Source: Lentinula raphanica (lineage: Eukaryota > Basidiomycota > Agaricomycetes > Agaricales > Omphalotaceae). From it: a stretch of 64,000 nucleotides of DNA. The stretch lies in assembly GCA_027919835.1 (NCBI GenBank), contig JANVFP010000026.1, positions 558,001-622,000 of the forward strand, written 5' to 3'. The stretch's first letter is position 1. Each line of letters starts with the position of its first letter. Under the pieces are notes generated by a model. It did not search any database. It was not told the DNA's origin and saw only the letters and a program-made list of their open reading frames with translations. Below are positions 58,966 to 64,000 of this stretch, in pieces. The position numbers were made by a program, and so were the translations under genes.

Positions 58966-59503
58966 ATTATTCCCAATTTAATGTAAACAGACCTGTTGTT
59001 TGTGAGCTGTGCTTGAATGTAGGGGCCCTTCGCATATTCTATCTCATGTGTATTGTAATGGTTGGATGAAGGTTACGACGTAGCTGGCTGCTGAGATTTG
59101 GGATAATCTTTCGGATGACCGCGACTGATGAGGCGTGATCGCGTGCATATTGCGCACGGGCCTTGTGGCCCTGTCTCTGTTTTCTAGACTTCCCGCTCTC
59201 AACCACGATCTAGCCTCTACTGGCGGACAACATTCCCCAAAACCGAATTGCTCGTTGTCAACATCTCTCGTCAGACAGCTACCCAGAGTTCCATGGGTCT
59301 TGAAGCTTGAAGCCAGAGCCAAGACTCACAAGCCTCAAGGGATACTATAAAGCGGTAAGGGTATCTTCAGAATTTGAATTATGTATTCCAGCAAGGATTC
59401 CCATTCATGTACTTCTACCTCGTACATAGATTGCTTTGGGAATACTTCAAGAACATACACCCGGCTCGTTTGGATTCTAACATCAGTCACAATTCTGCCC
59501 TTC
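58966..59503. other. intergenic, promoter of the next gene
   Basis: Contains the YVH1 3' UTR and the upstream part of the acidic unknown gene. Frames at 59044-59350 are shadows of each other without domains. Confidence 0.45.
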
Positions 59504-60864
59504 ATGGAACATGGGGAAGCGTTTGCACGGTTTGATCCTACTCTGGTTCAAGCTAACATTCATTCCTTTGGTATGGGCTCAACACCCGTACAACGATCCT
59601 ACGAACGAATACCAACAGAGTGGATCAGGAAGGAGGAAGCATTCAACTCACGGCCACAGAGAAGCTTCTTGGTTACTCGAGAATCGAAGAGGTCCAGCGA
59701 GAGAAGTGACAGTAAAAAGGCAGAGAAAGAGGCTAAACGTCGCTCTTTGCAACAGAAACGAGATTCTGTGCAAGAGTGGTTGAAGAGTGTACACACGACT
59801 CAAGACCCTTCTCTCTTAGGCCCTGTCGTACGCTCTTCCTCCCCCGACCGCGCTGCTGTACTTGCCGTATCGACAGATGGACAAAAGGAGAGAGGAGAGA
59901 GAAAAGAGAGACCAAAGGGTGCCCGAACGAAGGAAAAGGTATCGACAACCAATGTAAGCAATAATCTTCCGTATAGCTAGAAGCCTCTTTGATCGTTCCC
60001 CCGCCATAGATCTCATGGTCCAACTCCCACTCGTCTACACTTGATAATTCTTCGGTGCCTAATCTGCTCTCACAAACCCCAAAAAGCTCGAATGACACTC
60101 TTCCTCCAACTCGCACACACAAAAACGACTTCCTCAGCGCTGTAGCAAGCTCCATCAGACATGTCGATGATTACAGCGAATCAGACACTAATACTCATAC
60201 GCTCGGAGTCGCAAAATCCGGAAGGGCCCGTGCTATTGCTCATCAGAGTATTACTTCCATGCACGATTCTGACGTGACCTTGTATCGCCATCGAGGGAGC
60301 TCTCCCGATGGCCCCGACGATGACTCACTCAAAGAAGAAGTGGAAATTCAATCAAGAAGCGAAGAGCTTACAGTAATGGATTCGGCCGTACCGGTTCAGC
60401 ATCAAGAATCTCAGAAAAACGCACAATTCCTTCCGCCGACGTCACAGACTGAGGGTCTGGGCGTGACGGGCGTGATTGGAACAGAGAGCGCAACGCTCAT
60501 CCGACTTTCACCTCCACCACTCGAGAATTCGGGTCTTTCCTGGAAGGCGGAGGACGAGGAAAAACCCATCCAAAGATCGTTAGCTGACGAGATGCGATTC
60601 GCAGAACAAAAGCAAGCCGAGGACGAACATAAAGCGGGAGGGGATGTGATAATCATCGCACAGGATAGTGACAAACCTGCCGATGAGGATGAGGATGATG
60701 ACATTGATCTGGTGAATATTGAGGAAGACACGGATGAGGAAGCTTTTGAGGTTGTCGATGTCGATGAAGGAGGGTCAGTGGTAACAGAGGAATTTCAACA
60801 GACAGGATATCATGATGAAGGTGAAGGTGCTGGGTCGGTATCATCTAGTGTTTGCATCGTATGA
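59504..60864 (+). CDS. disordered acidic protein of unknown function (434 aa)
   Basis: Two exons, 59504-59953 and 60010-60864. Start chosen at MEHGEAFARFDPTL. The only ordered-looking parts are near residues 60-110, a basic helical stretch (KKAEKEAKRRSLQQKRDSVQEW), and a short helix near 350 (SLADEMRFAEQKQAEDEH). The C-terminal third is Asp/Glu-rich. The last residues are SSSVCIV; the Cys is third from the end, so it is not a CaaX box. I do not recognise it. Spliced frame and codon use support a real gene. Confidence 0.6.
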
Positions 60865-62442
60865 ATTACATCTATTCTCCAATTGTAAAAGTGTACTGCG
60901 TAGGAATACTTATTGTAATATTATAGGGCCAAAGGATTGCAATACACACTCAGCTTGCTGTTGTTTCGTTTTACATGCTCCTAAATATGAAAGATGGTGA
61001 TATTCCGCAAACTGTTTCCCCCGTGAGGTAGGAGCAGTGTTGGTCATCTCTCATAAATAATTTGGCTGGTAAATTTCTACTTCAGAATTCGAGCCGTAGA
61101 CTGAACATCCCTGACGATCGTGACACTCGAAAGCCCCTTTCTAGCCCATTCTTCAGATCTCTAGGCGCCTTATGTCCTCTTGGACAGGTTACTTAGAACA
61201 TTAGCATCACCATATGTTCTCCCTTCGAGTCTACGTTATTCCTCTGTCATTGCTGTCAAAGCTAGTTACCGTTAGGCTCTATGGTAACAACAGTGATCCA
61301 AGTTCTCAACGTACTATTTGCGGGTGCTGCGGCTAGACTACATGATCTGTGGTAAAGCAGTTGTGGTAGTTAGCAACTGAGGCGGTATTCCAGAGATTTT
61401 TGCGTACTGCGGATCCTGAATGATAATCTCTGCTGAGGTTATACAGGCAGCAGAGTCAAATCGGTGATTTACGGATTCCCAAGCACTGGATTCCGGGACG
61501 TTCCCAAACCTCGTGAAACCGAGGAGTGTTCCGAACATTCCCTGACGGTGCTGTAGCAGATGGTGGCTAGTTTGATAAGATGAGCAGTCTACTTCTCCCG
61601 AGAATTTGGCTAATGAAGGTATTCGGCAACTGGAACCCAAGTGCGAGAACCCCGGATGATAGATCTGAGGTTGATGAACCAGTTTATAGATATCCTCGAA
61701 CAGCAATGCTTGGATTAAGTACTGGTAACTGTAAATCGAGCATGCCGGCCAACGTGAGGGGTGGCTGGTGTAATCATTTCTCTTGAAATGAGACCGCGAT
61801 TCTCCCGTGCGTGCGATTCGTGGATTTCTGAATACAAAGGAACAGATTGCGAAAGAATGGGAATACATATAGACTGAAGTGATCAGATGGGATCAAGGAG
61901 TATACATATAGCATACCGCTAGAATGCATGCGGACTCTGCCTAAGGTTTCAATCGAGGTTGAAGGTACCAACCGAGGCGACAGTAGGTTCAATAGAGAGG
62001 GAGGGATTTAATAAAGGCAGCGGGTGCTAGAGTAAGAGGGTTGTCTAGACGCGAGCTACGTAGGGGCTAGAAGAGAGAATTGACTGTGGAAAAAGAGTGT
62101 AGAGGTAGAATTAACTGATCAGAGAGGGTAGACAGAAAGTGACCTTCCGGAAGAAAGGAAAAATGTGGGACCTTGATTGGGAATTCGATTAGCCCGATCT
62201 GGATCTTGGAAGAGCTAAAAAGGCTACCGGCGGCTTTCCTATTCGGGACTCCTGCGAAAATTCTTTCAGCTGTTGAAAGAGCGGAGTTCATCAAACTTCC
62301 GATTTGTACTCTCTTTCCTTTCCCCTCTCACATCACACCAACTTTTCCTCATTTTTTGACTCGTCAATTATTTACGGTGGCACCCAATATCCAATCGACT
62401 TGCTCTTTCATTACGACTATTGACGAACACGGTCCTTGAAAA
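60865..62442. other. 1.6-kb upstream region of TUP1
   Basis: A long upstream region before a global repressor gene. One 176-codon frame at 61338-61868 (-) has no domain and unusual His/Ser content and is probably chance. No repeat besides an AGGCGCCT word at 61163-61170. Confidence 0.45.
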
Positions 62443-64000
62443 ATGTCAAGCAGTTCAATCTACAATGTTAGTCTGTTCTTTTTTCAGACACCTCCACGAG
62501 GTCCCTTTATTCTGACTTCAACCTCATATTCAGCACAGAAGTCTTCAACCGACTGGTCCTGGTGCTGTCTCAGCAGGCCCTCAACACAGAATGGCCAGGT
62601 TTAATGAATCGGTTGAAGCTTTTCGTTCCGAGTTTGAGGGTCTGGTGAATGAAAATAACAATCTCAGAAACCAACGCGATGATCTTGAGTCCAAAGGTGT
62701 GTCATAATATTGCTCTCTCCCTTGTACTTACCACCCTATTTTATACAGTTGATTCACAAGTGAATGAACAGAACATCATCCGACAATCCCTATACGAGCT
62801 TGAAGCGCAACATGGCAAAGTGCGTCAACAATATGAAGATGAACTCGCTCGTCTTCGCTCAGAAATTCACGCCTTACGCCAAGGTGGCGCTGGGATACCC
62901 CCTGGAGGTCACGGTGCACCATTAATTGGCCCTACTGCATCGGCTGGTCCACCATCTTCGATTTCAGCTGGCGGTGGCATCCCCCCTTTCAACGATCCGT
63001 ATTTCTCTTCGCGTAACGATAGAGATCGTGAACGCGATAGCGCGAGGGAACGAGAACGTAACGAAAGGATTGAGCGAGACAGAGAGCGGGATGCCTTGAG
63101 AGATCGAGAGAGGGATCGAACGTTGGATTCTCGAGACCCAAAAAGGCTAAAAGCAGACAGGATGAAGTCAGAGAGAGGTATGTCATAGAACCCAACTTCT
63201 TTGCTTTGAATTTCGTTTTTCATTGATCTCTTCACGTGCCCGTCATCATTTAGACGTCTTCAGCCCTGCCACTACCATGCCCAAATTACCGCCACCTGGG
63301 GCCACTGGTCCACCACCTACTCCCTCTGGACCTGGGCAATCGGCTTCCGGACCTGGTCTTCCCCCTGCGAGCTCATCTCATAGCGGACCATTACCAAGCC
63401 ATCCTCCAGGACCCAGCTCTGCTGGAACGTCGCCTATGGTGGATGTGCATCCTACCGTCGCTAACGGTACGGTGATGCCCATCAACACTCCGGGTGTCGG
63501 AATCACCGACGAAACTGTCCTAGCGACATTACCTCCTGAATACAAGAAAGAAGGACCTGACTGGTGGATTGTGTACAATCCCGACGCTGACAAAGTTTTC
63601 AATGTGAATCTAGTTCATACCCTTATGCATGAGAGGTGCCCACGCTCTTTGTTTCCGAAGGCTTTCTCGTGTCTGATTGTCTTGATTTTTCTCTCTTCTT
63701 CTTGCAGTGTAGTGTGCTGTGTGCGGTTCTCGGCTGACGGGAAATGGTTGGCTACAGGATGCAATCGCACAGCGCAAATATATGACGTGGAGACGGGTCG
63801 CAAATTCTGGTCTGTATGCTCACTAATCATGGCGGAAAAAATAGCGGAGCTCACGCAATGTCTACCTCTCTATCAGCGTTTTGGTCGATGAATCAGTGGG
63901 AAAGTCTGGAGACCTTTACATACGAAGCGTGTGCTTCAGTCCGGATGGGAAGTACCTCGCTACCGGTGCCGAGGACAAGCAGATTCGGGTGAGTATCGTT
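62443..64000 (+). CDS. TUP1: Tup1-type WD40 transcriptional corepressor (3' end outside window)
   Basis: Exons so far: 62443-62466, 62534-62696, 62749-63177, 63254-63635, 63708-63809 and 63877-63988, with the last donor at 63989. The N-terminus is the Tup_N tetramerisation coiled coil that binds Ssn6 ([40 protein letters not shown]). A short Arg/Asp/Glu-repeat region ([20 protein letters not shown]) and a Pro/Gly-rich linker follow. WD40 repeats begin at [17 protein letters not shown] and [19 protein letters not shown], then [21 protein letters not shown]. Tup1-Ssn6 represses glucose-, mating- and stress-regulated genes through histone deacetylases. The remaining repeats lie beyond the window. 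Confidence 0.95.

Noticed and set aside
60853..60864. C-terminal SVCIV as a prenylation box
   Set aside because: The Cys is third from the end, not fourth, so it is not a CaaX motif.
61338..61868. 176-codon open frame on the minus strand
   Set aside because: No domain, odd His/Ser/Tyr composition, no splice-linked extension and no homology I can recall.

Overview
The window is nuclear DNA of a filamentous basidiomycete, most likely an Agaricomycete. Genes are dense, lie on both strands, and are cut by many introns of about 49-66 bp with GT..AG ends and CTRAY-like branch points. Gene content agrees: a Num1/ApsA cortical anchor, a Tup1 corepressor, tandem CBM1-GH5_7 mannanases, and small secreted proteins that look Nis1-like. 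All exon boundaries below were set by hand from reading frame and splice signals; several multi-exon models close exactly in frame over 6 to 15 exons.

Layout. 1-1055: 3' end of a choice-of-anchor-B (LVIVD-type) secreted protein. 1232-8717: an 11-exon gene for a 2,316-aa protein, tentatively UNC80-like. 9447-14567 (-): Num1/ApsA. 15600-17791 (-): Ser-rich unknown. 17.8-21.2 kb: gene-poor. 21179-23614 (-): a CFAP20-domain protein and an NmrA-like NAD(P)-binding protein. 24465-27245 (-): class I cyclic nucleotide phosphodiesterase. 29308-32648 (+): Sec24 family (Sfb3/Lst1 type). 32762-34827 (-): histidyl-tRNA synthetase with a second upstream start that adds a mitochondrial-type presequence. 35186-37187 (-): two Nis1-like secreted paralogs. 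38164-40610 (+) and 40948-41540 (-): two unrecognised proteins. 42171-42721 (+): RNA polymerase I/III subunit AC19.

43493-48491 (+): two tandem GH5_7 mannanases with the same 15-exon architecture, including 9-, 11- and 12-nt exons. 48836-52462 (+): a MYND zinc-finger gene broken twice. The first insert is a 266-bp segment bounded by the 9-mer GTCATTGAC; the second is a roughly 2.35-kb element with terminal inverted repeats. 52903-54265 (+): DUF2358/C6orf136-like protein. 54833-55618 (-): secreted or anchored unknown. 56816-58965 (+): Yvh1 phosphatase. 59504-60864 (+): disordered acidic unknown. 62443-end (+): 5' half of TUP1.

The genes do not form one pathway or a classical cluster. The only local functional groupings are tandem duplications (secreted Nis1-like pair, mannanase pair). 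The most unusual places are the doubly interrupted MYND gene with its repeat structures, the UNC80-like and CFAP20-like genes in a fungus of a non-flagellated lineage, the dual-start HisRS gene, and a Trp-to-Leu change beside the active-site barrel in the second mannanase copy.
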